A DNA stretch of 35,708 nucleotides from Actinotalea ferrariae CF5-4 (GTDB taxonomy: Bacteria; Actinomycetota; Actinomycetes; Actinomycetales; Cellulomonadaceae): contig NZ_AXCW01000024.1 in assembly GCF_000603945.1 (NCBI RefSeq), forward strand, positions 1-35,708, read 5' to 3'. How positions within the stretch are numbered: the stretch's first letter is position 1; each line of letters begins with the position of its first letter. Both the position numbers and the translations under genes were made by a program. Positions 1 to 8,897 of the stretch are shown here, one piece after another. A model generated the notes under the pieces. It was given only the letters and a program-made list of their open reading frames with translations, did no database searches and had not been told where the DNA came from.

Positions 1-678
1 CGACGGCGTGCCGGCTCGGACGAGGGGGCCCCGCCCAAGGCGCGCACGAGCGGCCCGGTGGGCCCGGCGCGCTCGCTGGTGCTGCGCCAGGTCCGCTCCG
101 CCGACCGGCCGCTCAACGGGGGCTCGCTGGCCCAGGCGGCGCAGAAGGCCGACCCGACCCTCGCGACGCGGAACTGGGACGGGACGGGGGGCTTCTTCCC
201 GTGGCTGTCCTCCGCGGTCCCCGAGGTGGCCGCGTCGGCGGGCTTCGTGTGGGACCCCGCGCGCTTCAGCGAGGCCGACCTGCCCGGTGCGGGCGGGGTC
301 GACCTGCCGCCGCTGCAGCGGCAGGTCGTCGAGGTGACGGAGATCCCGAACCTGCCCACGGAGCGGTACCGGGCCCTGCTCACGGCGCTGGCCGACGACG
401 TCGCGGCTCACAGGTTCGACCGGCCCGAGACGGCGCGCCGGGTGCGCGACGCGTGCCAGGCGGCGGGGGAGGCCATCGGCAAGGCGTCGGTCAACACCGT
501 CATCGCCGGGGTGCTGTACGCCGGCCTGGACCTCAAGGCCGGGCCGGACGTCCGCACGATCGCCCAGACGTGGGTCGACAACGTCGTGGGCCTGTGCCGG
601 GGCGCGCGCATGGACCTCACCGCCCAGGACGTGGCGGCGATCCGCACATGGGTCGGTGGCGGGCTCCTGGACCGCTGA
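1..678 (+). CDS. C-terminal part of a LOTUS/OST-HTH domain protein, 5' end outside window
   Basis: The reading frame is open from base 1 to the TGA at 676-678, so the gene begins upstream of the window; the first internal ATG is at base 58 but the frame is coding-like before it. The visible part (about 225 residues) holds the pattern PLNGGSLAQAAQKADP followed by GFFPWLSSAVPE and a hydrophobic end, which resembles an OST-HTH/LOTUS domain. In bacteria this domain usually follows an N-terminal NYN (PIN-like) nuclease domain and is thought to bind RNA. The remaining 130 residues are helical and unrecognised. The nuclease part cannot be seen here, so the NYN assignment is an inference. It converges on the ABC exporter genes, with only 6 bp between the two stop codons. 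Confidence 0.6.
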   Translation, partial: RRRAGSDEGAPPKARTSGPVGPARSLVLRQVRSADRPLNGGSLAQAAQKADPTLATRNWDGTGGFFPWLSSAVPEVAASAGFVWDPARFSEADLPGAGGVDLPPLQRQVVEVTEIPNLPTERYRALLTALADDVAAHRFDRPETARRVRDACQAAGEAIGKASVNTVIAGVLYAGLDLKAGPDVRTIAQTWVDNVVGLCRGARMDLTAQDVAAIRTWVGGGLLDR

Positions 679-684
679 CGCCCG

Positions 685-2802
685 TCAGTCCGCGGGGGCG
701 GCGGTCGCGGCGAACTGGCTCCGGTACAGGGCGGCGTACGCGCCGTCGGCGGCGAGGAGCTCCTCGTGGCTGCCCTGCTCGACGATCGACCCGCGGTCCA
801 TGACGAGGATCGTGTCCGCGTCGCGGATGGTCGACAGCCGGTGCGCGATGACGAAGGACGTGCGCTGCGTGCGCAGCCGCGCCATCGCCTGCTGGACGAG
901 GACCTCGGTCCGGGTGTCGACCGACGACGTCGCCTCGTCCAGGACGAGGATCGCCGGGTCCGCGAGGAAGGCCCGGGCGATGGTGACGAGCTGCTTCTCC
1001 CCGGCGCTGAGGTTCCCCGCCTCCTCGTCCACAACGACGGTGTCGTAGCCGTCGGGCAGGGCCTGGACGACGTGGTCGACGTGGGCGACGCGCGCGGCCT
1101 CGAGGACCTCCTCCGGCGTCGCGCCCGGGCGGCCGTAGGCGATGTTGTCCGCGATCGTCCCGCCGAACAGCCACGTGTCCTGCAGGACCATGCCGACGTT
1201 GCGGCGCAGGGCTGCGCGGGACATCCGGCGGGTGTCCACGCCGTCCAGCGTGATCGTCCCGCCGTCGATCTCGTAGAACCGCAGGAGCAGGTTGACCAGC
1301 GTCGTCTTGCCCGCCCCGGTGGGGCCGACGATCGCCACCGTCCGACCGGGCTCGACGTCGAGGGACAGGTCGTCGATGAGCGGCGCGTCGGGCTCGTAGC
1401 GGAAGGACACGTGCTCGAACGTGACGCGCCCGCGGGCCCGGCCCGCGTCGGCGGCGCCGTCCCGGGTCGGGTCGACCGTGCGGGCCGGGGTCGCGGCCGG
1501 CACCGGGTCGGCGGACTGCTCCGGGGCGTCGAGCACCTCGACGACGCGCTCGAAGCTCGCCACGCCCGACTGCAGGAGGTTCATCATCGACGCGATCTGC
1601 GTGATCGGCTGGGTGAACTGCCGGGAGTACTGGATGAAGGCCTGCACGTCGCCGAGCGTGATGGCGCCCGCCGCGACGCGCAGGCCGCCGACGACGGCGA
1701 TCGCGACGAAGGACAGGTTGGACAGGAACATCATCGCCGGGTGGATGAGGCCTGAGATGACGTTGGCCTTGAACGCGGCCTCGTAGAGGGCCTCGTTCTC
1801 GGCGTGGAACCGCTCGGAGGCCGCCCGCTGGCGACCGAACACCTTGACCAGCGCGTGGCCCGTGTACATCTCCTCGACGTGCCCGTTGAGGGTGCCGGTC
1901 CGGGCCCACTGCTGGACGAACTGCGGCTGCGCCCGCTTGGCGATGACGGCCGTGAGGACGGCAGCGGCCGGGACGGTCACGAGTGCGACGAGCGCGAGCA
2001 GCGGCGAGATCCACAGCATCATGCCGAGCACGCCGAGGACCGTGAGGACGGCCTGGACGAGCTGGCTCAGGGTCTGCTGGAGGGTCTGGGCCAGGTTGTC
2101 GACGTCGTTGGTGACGCGGGAGAGGAGGTCCCCGCGGGCGCGACGGTCCACCTCCGCGAGCGGCAGGCGGTCGAGCTTGGCCTGCACGTCGCGGCGCAGG
2201 CCGAAGACGGTCCGCTGGACGACCCCGGTCGTGATGCGGCCCTGGAGCCAGCCCAGGACCCACGCGCCCAGGTAGAGGGCCAGGGCCAGCAGGAGGACCT
2301 GGCGCAGGGCCCCGAAGTCGATCCCCTCGCCGGGCACGAGCCGGGGGGCGGCCGCGGCGATCGCGGCCAGCTCGTCGGAGCCGGCGGCCTCGAGCTGCTC
2401 GACGACCTCCGCGCGCGACGCACCGGCCGGCAGCTGCCTGCCGAGCACCCCGGAGAAGATGATGTCGGTCGCCCGGCCGAGCACGTACGGCCCGGCCACC
2501 ATCGCGACGACCGAGCCGAGCGTGAGGACCGCGACCGCGGCGAGCCGCGCGCGTTCCGGGGCCAGGACGCCCAGGAGGCGCCGCAGCGAGCCGCGGAAGT
2601 CGAGCGCCTTGACCGTGGGCATCGTGGCGGCCATGGGGCCGTGGCCCATCGGGCGGGGAGGGCCCGAGGAGGGCGGCGCGCCGTGCCCACCGCCGTGCCC
2701 ACCGCCGTGCCCACCGCCGTGCCCACCGCCGTCCCCACCGCCGTGCCCACCGGCCGGCCCCGGGGATGCTCCGCCGGACGCGGGTCGCGCGGGGGCGCTC
2801 AT
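685..2802 (-). CDS. ABC exporter half-transporter, catalytically competent subunit with Gly-His repeat N-terminus
   Basis: 705-residue fused membrane-ATPase half-transporter, second gene of a two-gene exporter operon. The ATG at 2802-2800 overlaps the upstream stop (ATGA), implying translational coupling; the frame is open further upstream, but that region is the neighbour's coding sequence. Residues 1-60 are a Gly/His/Pro tail with six GGG[H/D] units, then an ABC transmembrane domain (about 75-400) and an ATPase domain with Walker A GPTGAGKTT (about 490-498), signature LSAGEKQ (about 600), Walker B ILVLDEATSS and H-loop IAHRLSTI. The Walker B Glu and the H-loop His are present, so this subunit should carry the active ATP site, while its signature departs from LSGGQ. 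Family members are about 600 residues; the excess is mostly the N-terminal tail. The substrate is unknown, with drug/peptide or lipid export the usual family roles. Confidence 0.93.
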   Translation of the reverse strand: MSAPARPASGGASPGPAGGHGGGDGGGHGGGHGGGHGGGHGAPPSSGPPRPMGHGPMAATMPTVKALDFRGSLRRLLGVLAPERARLAAVAVLTLGSVVAMVAGPYVLGRATDIIFSGVLGRQLPAGASRAEVVEQLEAAGSDELAAIAAAAPRLVPGEGIDFGALRQVLLLALALYLGAWVLGWLQGRITTGVVQRTVFGLRRDVQAKLDRLPLAEVDRRARGDLLSRVTNDVDNLAQTLQQTLSQLVQAVLTVLGVLGMMLWISPLLALVALVTVPAAAVLTAVIAKRAQPQFVQQWARTGTLNGHVEEMYTGHALVKVFGRQRAASERFHAENEALYEAAFKANVISGLIHPAMMFLSNLSFVAIAVVGGLRVAAGAITLGDVQAFIQYSRQFTQPITQIASMMNLLQSGVASFERVVEVLDAPEQSADPVPAATPARTVDPTRDGAADAGRARGRVTFEHVSFRYEPDAPLIDDLSLDVEPGRTVAIVGPTGAGKTTLVNLLLRFYEIDGGTITLDGVDTRRMSRAALRRNVGMVLQDTWLFGGTIADNIAYGRPGATPEEVLEAARVAHVDHVVQALPDGYDTVVVDEEAGNLSAGEKQLVTIARAFLADPAILVLDEATSSVDTRTEVLVQQAMARLRTQRTSFVIAHRLSTIRDADTILVMDRGSIVEQGSHEELLAADGAYAALYRSQFAATAAPAD
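2681..2752 (-). repeat. Six tandem 12-bp units encoding Gly-Gly-Gly-His
   Basis: Six copies of ccgtgcccaccg (plus-strand reading) lie head to tail at 2681, 2693, 2705, 2717, 2729 and 2741. The fifth differs by one base (ccgtccccaccg), changing His to Asp. In frame the array encodes GGGH units near the N-terminus of the exporter subunit. The near identity at DNA level suggests recent slippage expansion. Confidence 0.95.
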
Positions 2803-4529
2803 GCCGCCTCCTCCACGGTGACCTGCGACAGGACGATCTCCCGGTAGGTCTCGTTGGTCTCCATGAGCTCGTGGTGCGTGCCCTCGCCGACGACGACGCC
2901 CTCGTCCAGCACGACGATCCGGTCCGCGTGCCGGATCGTGCTCACCCGCTGCGCGACGACGATCACGGTCGCGTCGCGCGTCTCCGGCACCAGCGCGGCG
3001 CGCAGCGCCGCGTCCGTGGCGACGTCGAGGGCCGAGAACGCGTCGTCGAACAGGTAGACCCGCGGGCGCCGCACGAGGGCGCGGGCGATGGAGAGCCGCT
3101 GCCGCTGCCCTCCGGAGACGTTCGTCCCGCCCTGCGTGATCGCCGCGTCCAGCCCGCCCATCTCGCGGACGAAGTCGGCGGCCTGGGCGACCTCGAGGGC
3201 GTGCCACAGGGCGTCGTCGTCGGCGTCCTCCCGGCCGTCGCGCAGGTTGGAGGCGACGGTCCCGGAGAAGAGGAAGGCCTTCTGCGGCACCAGGCCCATC
3301 GCGCCCCAGACGGTCTCCAGGTGCAGCGTGCGCAGGTCGACGCCGTCCAGCAGCACCGCTCCGGCGGTCGGGTCCTGCAGGCGCGGGATCATCTGCAGCA
3401 GCGTCGTCTTCCCCGACCCGGTGGAGCCGATCACGGCGGTCGTCTGGCCCGGCCGGGCCCGCAGGCTCACGCCGCGCAGCACCGGAGCGGCCGCGCCCGG
3501 GTAGCGGAACTCGACGTCCCGCAGCTCGACCTCGCCCTGCAGCACCTCCGGCACCACGGGCGCGACGGCCGGCACCACGGTGCTCTGCGCCCCCAGGACC
3601 TCCGTGATCCGCTCGGCGGAGACCTCCGCGCGCGGGATGATCATGACCATCATCACGGCCATCATCACGCTCATGAGGATCTGCATGAGGTAGCTGAGGA
3701 ACGCCACCATCGAGCCGACCTGCATGGTGCCGTCGTCGATGCGCTGCCCGCCGAACCAGATCACGGCGACGCTCGAGACGTTGAGCACGAGGAAGACGGT
3801 CGGGAAGGTGAGGGCCATGATCCGGCCGGTCCCCACCGCGACGTCCATGAGGTCGGTGCTCGCGCGGTCGAAGCGTGCCCGCTCGTGGTCCTCACGGACG
3901 AACGCCCGCACGACCCGCATGCCGGTGATCTGCTCGCGCAGGACGCGGTTGATCGTGTCCAGGCGCTTCTGCATCGCGCGGAACAGCGGGCGCATGCGCA
4001 CCACGGCCGCGGCCAGCACGGCACCCAGGACCGGGACGACGACGAGGAGCAGCGCGGAGAGCTGCACGTCCTCGCGCAGCGCCATGACGACGCCGCCCAC
4101 CATCATGACGGGGGCGGCGATCATGAGCGTCAGGCCGAGGTAGAGCACCAGCTGGACCTGCGACACGTCGTTCGTCGTCCGCGTGATGAGCGAGGGCGCG
4201 CCGAAACGTCCGACCTCCCGCGCCGAGAACGTCTGCACGTGGTCGAAGACGGCGCCGCGCAGGTCCCGTCCCACCGACATGGCGACGCGGGCGCCGGCGT
4301 AGACGGCACCCACCGCGCACACGACCTGGGCGGCCGTGACGACGAGCATGATCCCGCCGACCTCGAGGATCCGCCCGACGTCGCCCTGGGCGATCCCCTC
4401 GTCGATGAGGTCGGCGTTCAGGCTCGGCAGGTAGAGGTTGGCGACGGCCTGCACCAGCTGGAGGACCGCGACGACGACGACCAGGACCAGGTAGGGGCGC
4501 GTGCGGTCGCGGAGGAGCGGGAGCAGCAC
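2799..4529 (-). CDS. ABC exporter half-transporter, subunit with degenerate ATPase site
   Basis: 576-residue ABC exporter half-transporter and first gene of the exporter pair. I chose the GTG at 4529 because homologues begin with an LLPLLR-like segment just before the first membrane helix, and because a GACACT hexamer lies exactly 6 nt upstream (leaderless pattern). The frame stays open to 4913, but that stretch overlaps the divergent SDR gene. The ATPase domain has Walker A GSTGSGKTT (about 365), a canonical signature VSGGQRQR (about 470) and a Walker B reading YLFDDAFSALD, with Asp where the catalytic Glu should be; the H-loop is VAQRVSTI, with Gln for His. Both changes are typical of the degenerate partner in heterodimeric exporters such as TM287/288 or BmrCD. 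It ends in a 4-bp overlap with the partner gene. Confidence 0.92.
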   Translation of the reverse strand: MLLPLLRDRTRPYLVLVVVVAVLQLVQAVANLYLPSLNADLIDEGIAQGDVGRILEVGGIMLVVTAAQVVCAVGAVYAGARVAMSVGRDLRGAVFDHVQTFSAREVGRFGAPSLITRTTNDVSQVQLVLYLGLTLMIAAPVMMVGGVVMALREDVQLSALLLVVVPVLGAVLAAAVVRMRPLFRAMQKRLDTINRVLREQITGMRVVRAFVREDHERARFDRASTDLMDVAVGTGRIMALTFPTVFLVLNVSSVAVIWFGGQRIDDGTMQVGSMVAFLSYLMQILMSVMMAVMMVMIIPRAEVSAERITEVLGAQSTVVPAVAPVVPEVLQGEVELRDVEFRYPGAAAPVLRGVSLRARPGQTTAVIGSTGSGKTTLLQMIPRLQDPTAGAVLLDGVDLRTLHLETVWGAMGLVPQKAFLFSGTVASNLRDGREDADDDALWHALEVAQAADFVREMGGLDAAITQGGTNVSGGQRQRLSIARALVRRPRVYLFDDAFSALDVATDAALRAALVPETRDATVIVVAQRVSTIRHADRIVVLDEGVVVGEGTHHELMETNETYREIVLSQVTVEEAA

Positions 4530-4725
4530 CGGACCAGTGTCACCCCTGCCACCGACACGGAGAACCCGTTTCTCCTGCGGCGTAGCCGCCCCGTCCTCCC
4601 GGGTAGGCCGCTCCCTCCTGCCGAAGGCGGGGCGCGGGCCCTCCCGGGCGTACCCGCCCGGTGGCACCTGTGAACCTCCCGCGCGCGCGGTGCCGACCGG
4701 ACCGACCCGGTGCCACCCTGGGCCC

Positions 4726-5418
4726 ATGACGGCTCTCGACTCCGCGCACGTCCTCGTCGTCGGCGCCACGGGCGGCCTCGGCGTGCCGATCAGCCGCCGG
4801 CTCGCCGAGCGCGGCGCCCGCCTCACCCTCAGCGCCCGGTCCGCGGAGCGGCTGGACGCCCTCGCGGGCGAGCTCGGCGACACCGTCGTGGGCACGCACG
4901 CCGTGGACATCACCTTCCCGGCCGCGCCGGGCGAGGTGGTGCGCGAGGCCGCCGCGCGCCGCCCGCTGGACGGGGTGGTCTACGCCGCGGGTGTGGTCGC
5001 CTTCGGGCCGGTCGCGGACGTCGACGACGACACCCTGGACGCCCTGCTGCTGACGAACCTCGTCGCGCCCGTGCGGCTCGCGCGCGCGGCGGTGCCGGTC
5101 CTGACGTCGGGGGGCTTCCTGGCGAACCTCAGCGCCGTCGTCGCCGAGCGTCCGACGGCCGGGATGGCCGCGTACTCGGCCACCAAGGCCGCGCTGACCG
5201 GCTTCGACGCGGCGCTCGCGCACGAGCTGCGCCGGCAGCGGGTGCGCGTCCTGGACGTGCGGCCCCCGCACACCGAGACCGGCCTGGCCGGCCGGCCGAT
5301 CGCCGGCCAGGCTCCGCCGCTCGGCGTCGGGCTCGACCCCGACGCCGTCGCGGCCCGCGTCGTGCGGGCCATCGAGGAGGACGAGCGGGACCTGCCCGCG
5401 GCGGGCTTCTCCGCCTGA
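4726..5418 (+). CDS. Short-chain dehydrogenase/reductase (SDR) family oxidoreductase
   Basis: 230-residue classical SDR, a soluble NAD(P)-dependent oxidoreductase; the substrate cannot be told from sequence. The cofactor-binding motif GATGGLG is at residues 13-19, AAG follows in the fourth strand, a Ser lies in NLSAVV, and the catalytic YSATK places Tyr at about 150 and Lys at about 154. The ATG at 4726 is chosen because the Rossmann strand (HVLVVGATGG) starts right after it; the frame is open upstream but without similarity. CACCCT sits 6 nt before the ATG and there is no Shine-Dalgarno, so it may be leaderless. It is divergent from the ABC exporter (196 bp between starts) and convergent with the M20 gene, 11 bp from its stop. 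Confidence 0.9.
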   Translation: MTALDSAHVLVVGATGGLGVPISRRLAERGARLTLSARSAERLDALAGELGDTVVGTHAVDITFPAAPGEVVREAAARRPLDGVVYAAGVVAFGPVADVDDDTLDALLLTNLVAPVRLARAAVPVLTSGGFLANLSAVVAERPTAGMAAYSATKAALTGFDAALAHELRRQRVRVLDVRPPHTETGLAGRPIAGQAPPLGVGLDPDAVAARVVRAIEEDERDLPAAGFSA

Positions 5419-5429
5419 CCCGCGGGACC

Positions 5430-6662
5430 TCAGCCCTCGGCGAGCCGGTCCAGCGCGAGCCCGGCGAGCACGGCCGCGGCGACCGGGAGCGCCGCGTCGT
5501 CGAACCGGGCCTGCGGGGCGTGGTTGTACGGGGCCGTCGCCGGGTCGGCGCCCTGCGGCGTCGCGCCGAGGAAGAGGAACGCCCCCGGCACCTCCTGGAG
5601 GACGTAGGAGAAGTCCTCGGCACCGGACACCGGCTGCCTGGCGGTCTCGTACGCGTCCGGCCCGACGACGGCGCGCGTGACCCGCTCGGCGCGCTCGACC
5701 TCGGCGGGGTCGTTCACGGTGACCGGGTAGCCCCGCTCGTACGTGACCTCTGCGGTGAGGCCGTGCGCTGCGGCGATGTTCTCGGCCACCCGGACGAGCC
5801 GGTCGGGGACCGCCGCGTGGTGCTCGCGCGAGAACGTCCGGACCGTCGCGTCGAGCTGCGCCGTCTCGGGGATGACGTTGTCCGTCGTCCCGGCGGCGAT
5901 GCGCCCCACCGACACCACGACCGGGTCGTGCGCGTCGAACTGCCGCGTCACCACGGTCTGCAGGGCCAGCACGATCTCGGCCGCGACCGTCACCGGGTCG
6001 GCCGCGAGGTGCGGCATGGAGCCGTGTCCGCCGCGTCCGCGCACGGTGACGTAGAGCTGGTCCGACGCCGCCATCGCGGTCCCGGCCCGGCCGGTGACGA
6101 CGCGCAGCGGGATGCTGGAGGACGCCACGTGGATCGCGTAGGCCGCGACGACCCGCTCCCCGGCAGCGTCGAGCACGCCCTCGTCGATCATGGAGCGCGC
6201 GCCGTGGAAGCCCTCCTCGCCGGGTTGGAACATCAGGACCACGGACCCGGGCAGGTCCTCCCGCCGGGCGGCGAGCAGCCGCGCGGCGCCGACCAGGCCG
6301 GCCACGTGCAGGTCGTGCCCGCACGCGTGCATGAAGCCGGTGTGCTCGCTCGTGAAGGACTCGCCGGTCTCCTCGGTGACCGGCAGGGCGTCCATGTCCC
6401 CACGCAGCAGCACGGCGGGCCCGGGGCGGCCGCCGCGCAGCACGGCGACGACCGAGCCGAGCGCCGTCCCGGTGGTCACCTCCAGGCCCAGCCCCTCCAG
6501 CGCGGCGAGGACGCGCGCCTGGGTCAGGGGCACCTCGAGACCCTGCTCCGGGATGCGGTGCAGGTCGTGGCGCAGGGCGGCGAGATCGGCGGACATCGCC
6601 TCGGCGTCGGCCAGGAGGGCGGCGAGCGGGTCGGGGTGCGGCTGGTCCGTCTGGTCGGGCAC
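5430..6662 (-). CDS. M20 family metallo-amidohydrolase (hippurate hydrolase/IAA-amino acid hydrolase type)
   Basis: 410-residue M20D-type zinc amidohydrolase, expected to cleave N-acyl amino acids in the cytoplasm. Visible motifs are the metal site LLRGDMDALPV and HACGHDLHVAG, the carboxylate FQPGEEGFHGA, the dimerisation-domain HGSMPH, and the C-terminal metal ligand regions VSGAEDFSYVLQ and YNHAPQARFDD. Length matches the family. The start is GTG at 6662 with GGAG 8-11 nt upstream, and a TAGCGT -10-like hexamer at 6725-6720 gives a leader of about 50 nt. It has no signal peptide. The neighbours (SDR, a two-component system) do not suggest a pathway. Confidence 0.92.
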   Translation of the reverse strand: MPDQTDQPHPDPLAALLADAEAMSADLAALRHDLHRIPEQGLEVPLTQARVLAALEGLGLEVTTGTALGSVVAVLRGGRPGPAVLLRGDMDALPVTEETGESFTSEHTGFMHACGHDLHVAGLVGAARLLAARREDLPGSVVLMFQPGEEGFHGARSMIDEGVLDAAGERVVAAYAIHVASSSIPLRVVTGRAGTAMAASDQLYVTVRGRGGHGSMPHLAADPVTVAAEIVLALQTVVTRQFDAHDPVVVSVGRIAAGTTDNVIPETAQLDATVRTFSREHHAAVPDRLVRVAENIAAAHGLTAEVTYERGYPVTVNDPAEVERAERVTRAVVGPDAYETARQPVSGAEDFSYVLQEVPGAFLFLGATPQGADPATAPYNHAPQARFDDAALPVAAAVLAGLALDRLAEG

Positions 6663-6719
6663 GGTGCGGCTCCGGTCGTGGTCGTGCCCGGGTCGCGGGC
6701 GGGGCGGGGCGTCGGTGCG

Positions 6720-6725
6720 ACGCTA
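6720..6725 (-). promoter_or_regulatory. -10-like hexamer TAGCGT upstream of the M20 gene
   Basis: On the minus strand TAGCGT (TAnnnT type) lies about 57 nt before the GTG at 6662, leaving room for a leader that contains the GGAG ribosome site. No clear -35 is visible. The rest of 6663-6806 is very GC-rich with imperfect dyads that may end the kinase transcript, but no single convincing hairpin. Confidence 0.35.
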
Positions 6726-6806
6726 CCGGGCCGCGGGGCCGGCCGGTCCCGGTCGGGCCCGTTCCGGCCTGTCCGGCCGCCCAGCCTGGCCGGCGGGCGA
6801 GCGGCC

Positions 6807-8234
6807 TCAGGGTGCGGGGACGTCCACGCGGGCCCGCAGCCCGCCCAGGGGCGCGGCGGCGAGGGTCACGTCGCCGCCGTGCTCCCGGGCGATCTCGCGG
6901 ACGATCGCCAGCCCGAGCCCGCTGCCCCCGGCCTCGCGCTCCCGGGCCTCGTCCAGGCGGACGAACCGCTCGAAGACGCGGTCCCGGTCCTCCGCGGGGA
7001 TCCCCGCGCCGTCGTCGTCGACCGTGACGGAGCCCGGCCGCACGGTCACCCGGACGCGCGAGGTGGCGTGCCGCACGGCGTTGTCCACGAGGTTGCGGAC
7101 CACGCGGCCGAGCGCGGGGGCGTCCCCGAGCGCTCCGCCCTCGCCCTCGACCTCGACCGTGACCTCCGGGCGGCGCAGAGCCGCGGCGGACCCGCCGACG
7201 GCGTCGCGCGCCACGTCCGCCAGGTCGACCTCCTCGCGCGCCCGCGGCGCCGACCCGACGCGGGCCAGCAGCAGGAGGTCGTCGACGAGCCCCTGCATCC
7301 GCAGCACCTCGCCCACCAGGTCCTCCGCGAGCTCGTCGCTGCGGTAGACCTCCGGGTGCTCCCGGGCGACCTCGAGGCTGGCGCGCAGCGTCGCCAGGGG
7401 CGAGCGCAGCTCGTGGGCGGCGTCGGCGACGAACCGGCGCTGGCGGGAGGACGCCGTCTCGAGCCGGTCGAGCATCTCGTTGAGCGTGCGCGCCAGGGCG
7501 GAGACCTCGTCGTCCGCCGGGCTGACCGGCAGCGAGCCCGGCCCGCCGGCACGCGCGACCTGGGCGGCGGCGGACCGCATGCGCTCCACCGGGTGCAGCG
7601 CGCGGCCCAGCACGAGCCACACCGCGACCGCGAGGATGCCGGTGAGCGTCGGGACCACCCCCACGAGCGAGAGGCTGAGCGCCCGCAGCAGGCCCTGCAC
7701 CTCCGCGAGCGGCATGGTCGCCACGACGGTCACCGTCTCGCCGCGCCACGTCGCAGGCAGGACGGCGACGCGCGCCTGGCCGTCGTACGCGCTCGCGGAC
7801 GTGGGGCTGACGACGCCGCTCGTGGCGGTGGCCGCCCGCAGGCGGTCGACCTCGTCCGGCGGCAGGACCGGCAGCGTGCGGCTCGCGCTCGGTGACGTGG
7901 CGACGACGCGACCGTCGTCGTCGAGCACCTGGACGATCTCGCCCGGCTCGTCGACCGGCAGGGCCTCGGGGACGGAGTCCGCGGCCACGAGCTCCGCGGT
8001 CGTGGCGGCGCGGTCCCGGACGATGGCGTCGAGCTCGGCGACGCGTGAGCGCGACAGGACGGTGGTGAGGGTCAGCGCGCCGGCGATGAGCGTGACGCAG
8101 AGCAGGCCGGCGGTGAGGACGGTCAGCCGGGTCCGCAGCGACCGACTCCGCCACGGGTCGGCGTGCGACGCGGTGTCGTGGGCGTCAGCAGGGGTGGTGG
8201 CGGGTGCGGCGGCGTCGTCGGGCTCGGCGCGCAC
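6807..8234 (-). CDS. Two-component sensor histidine kinase, HAMP type
   Basis: 475-residue membrane sensor kinase. Order: cytoplasmic tail, membrane helix (about 31-58, TVLTAGLLCVTLIAGAL), extracellular sensor region of about 130 residues, second helix (about 190-215), HAMP, HisKA with phospho-acceptor His at about 272 in VADAAHELRSPLATL, and HATPase_c with N-box NLVDNAVRHA, G1 box DDDGAGIP and GGSGLGLAIV. The sensor domain has no recognisable ligand fold. The GTG at 8234 is 6 nt downstream of the response-regulator stop, so the two are co-transcribed and probably translationally coupled. The divergent LolA-like/ABC operon is the obvious regulatory target (inference from context). Confidence 0.93.
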   Translation of the reverse strand: MRAEPDDAAAPATTPADAHDTASHADPWRSRSLRTRLTVLTAGLLCVTLIAGALTLTTVLSRSRVAELDAIVRDRAATTAELVAADSVPEALPVDEPGEIVQVLDDDGRVVATSPSASRTLPVLPPDEVDRLRAATATSGVVSPTSASAYDGQARVAVLPATWRGETVTVVATMPLAEVQGLLRALSLSLVGVVPTLTGILAVAVWLVLGRALHPVERMRSAAAQVARAGGPGSLPVSPADDEVSALARTLNEMLDRLETASSRQRRFVADAAHELRSPLATLRASLEVAREHPEVYRSDELAEDLVGEVLRMQGLVDDLLLLARVGSAPRAREEVDLADVARDAVGGSAAALRRPEVTVEVEGEGGALGDAPALGRVVRNLVDNAVRHATSRVRVTVRPGSVTVDDDGAGIPAEDRDRVFERFVRLDEAREREAGGSGLGLAIVREIAREHGGDVTLAAAPLGGLRARVDVPAP

Positions 8235-8240
8235 GGCGGC

Positions 8241-8894
8241 TCAGGCCGCCATGCGGTACCCGGCACCCCGCACGGTCACGACCGCGTCGCGCCCGAGCTT
8301 GCGCCGCAGGTAGCCGACGTACACCTCGACGACGTTGAGGTCCTCACCGGGGGAGTCCCAGACGTGGTCCCGCAGCTCGACCTTGCCGATGACGCGGTCG
8401 TGGTGGCGCATGAGGTACTCCAGCAGGGCCAGCTCGCGCACGGTCAGCTGGACGGCCTCGCCGCCGCGCGTCACGGTGCGGGCCGAGGGGTCGAGCACGA
8501 TGTCGCCGGCGGTGAGCACCGGGGGGCGCGGTGCGAGCGGGCGCCGGATGAGCGCGCGCAGCCGGGCCACGAGGACGACGAAGGAGAACGGCTTGGTCAG
8601 GTAGTCGTCCGCGCCCACGTCCAGGCCGTCCGCGACGTCGTACTCGCCGTCCTTCGCGCTGAGCATGAGGACCGGCGTCCAGACCTCGCGCTCGCGCAGC
8701 ATGGTCACGACGTCGTAGCCGTTCTTGCCCGGGAGCATGATGTCGACGACGACGGCGTCGTAGTCGCCGTGGGTGGCCATCTCCAGCCCCGTGATCCCGT
8801 CGTGGGCGAGGTCCACGGCGAACCCCTCGGCCGCCAGTCCACGCTGCAGGGCACGCGCGAGGCCGCGCTCGTCGTCGATCACCAGGATGCGCAC
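8241..8894 (-). CDS. OmpR/PhoB-family response regulator
   Basis: 217-residue DNA-binding response regulator paired with the kinase downstream. The receiver domain has acidic residues D7/D8, phospho-acceptor D51 in VVVDIMLPG, and Lys in DYLTKPFS; the C-terminal winged helix reads VQLTVRELALLEYLM and ends VVTVRGAGYRM. Length and order are standard. The start is GTG at 8894. GATGCT lies exactly 6 nt upstream with no Shine-Dalgarno, fitting a leaderless message, and a CTCAG motif lies between that hexamer and the start codon, so autoregulation is plausible. Confidence 0.95.
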   Translation of the reverse strand: MRILVIDDERGLARALQRGLAAEGFAVDLAHDGITGLEMATHGDYDAVVVDIMLPGKNGYDVVTMLREREVWTPVLMLSAKDGEYDVADGLDVGADDYLTKPFSFVVLVARLRALIRRPLAPRPPVLTAGDIVLDPSARTVTRGGEAVQLTVRELALLEYLMRHHDRVIGKVELRDHVWDSPGEDLNVVEVYVGYLRRKLGRDAVVTVRGAGYRMAA

Positions 8895-8897
8895 GGG

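Noticed and set aside
2803-3207. N-terminal extension of the second ABC exporter subunit (840-residue frame)
   Set aside because: It overlaps the conserved ATPase end of the first subunit in another frame, and the ATGA overlap gives a natural start at 2802.
4540-8154. Very long open frames in other frames, such as 4540-8154 (-), 14974-18060 (-), 20059-23109 (-) and 31354-35094 (+)
   Set aside because: Stops are rare in DNA this GC-rich. Translations are Arg/Gly/Pro/His-rich, low in complexity and lie over genes with clear motifs.
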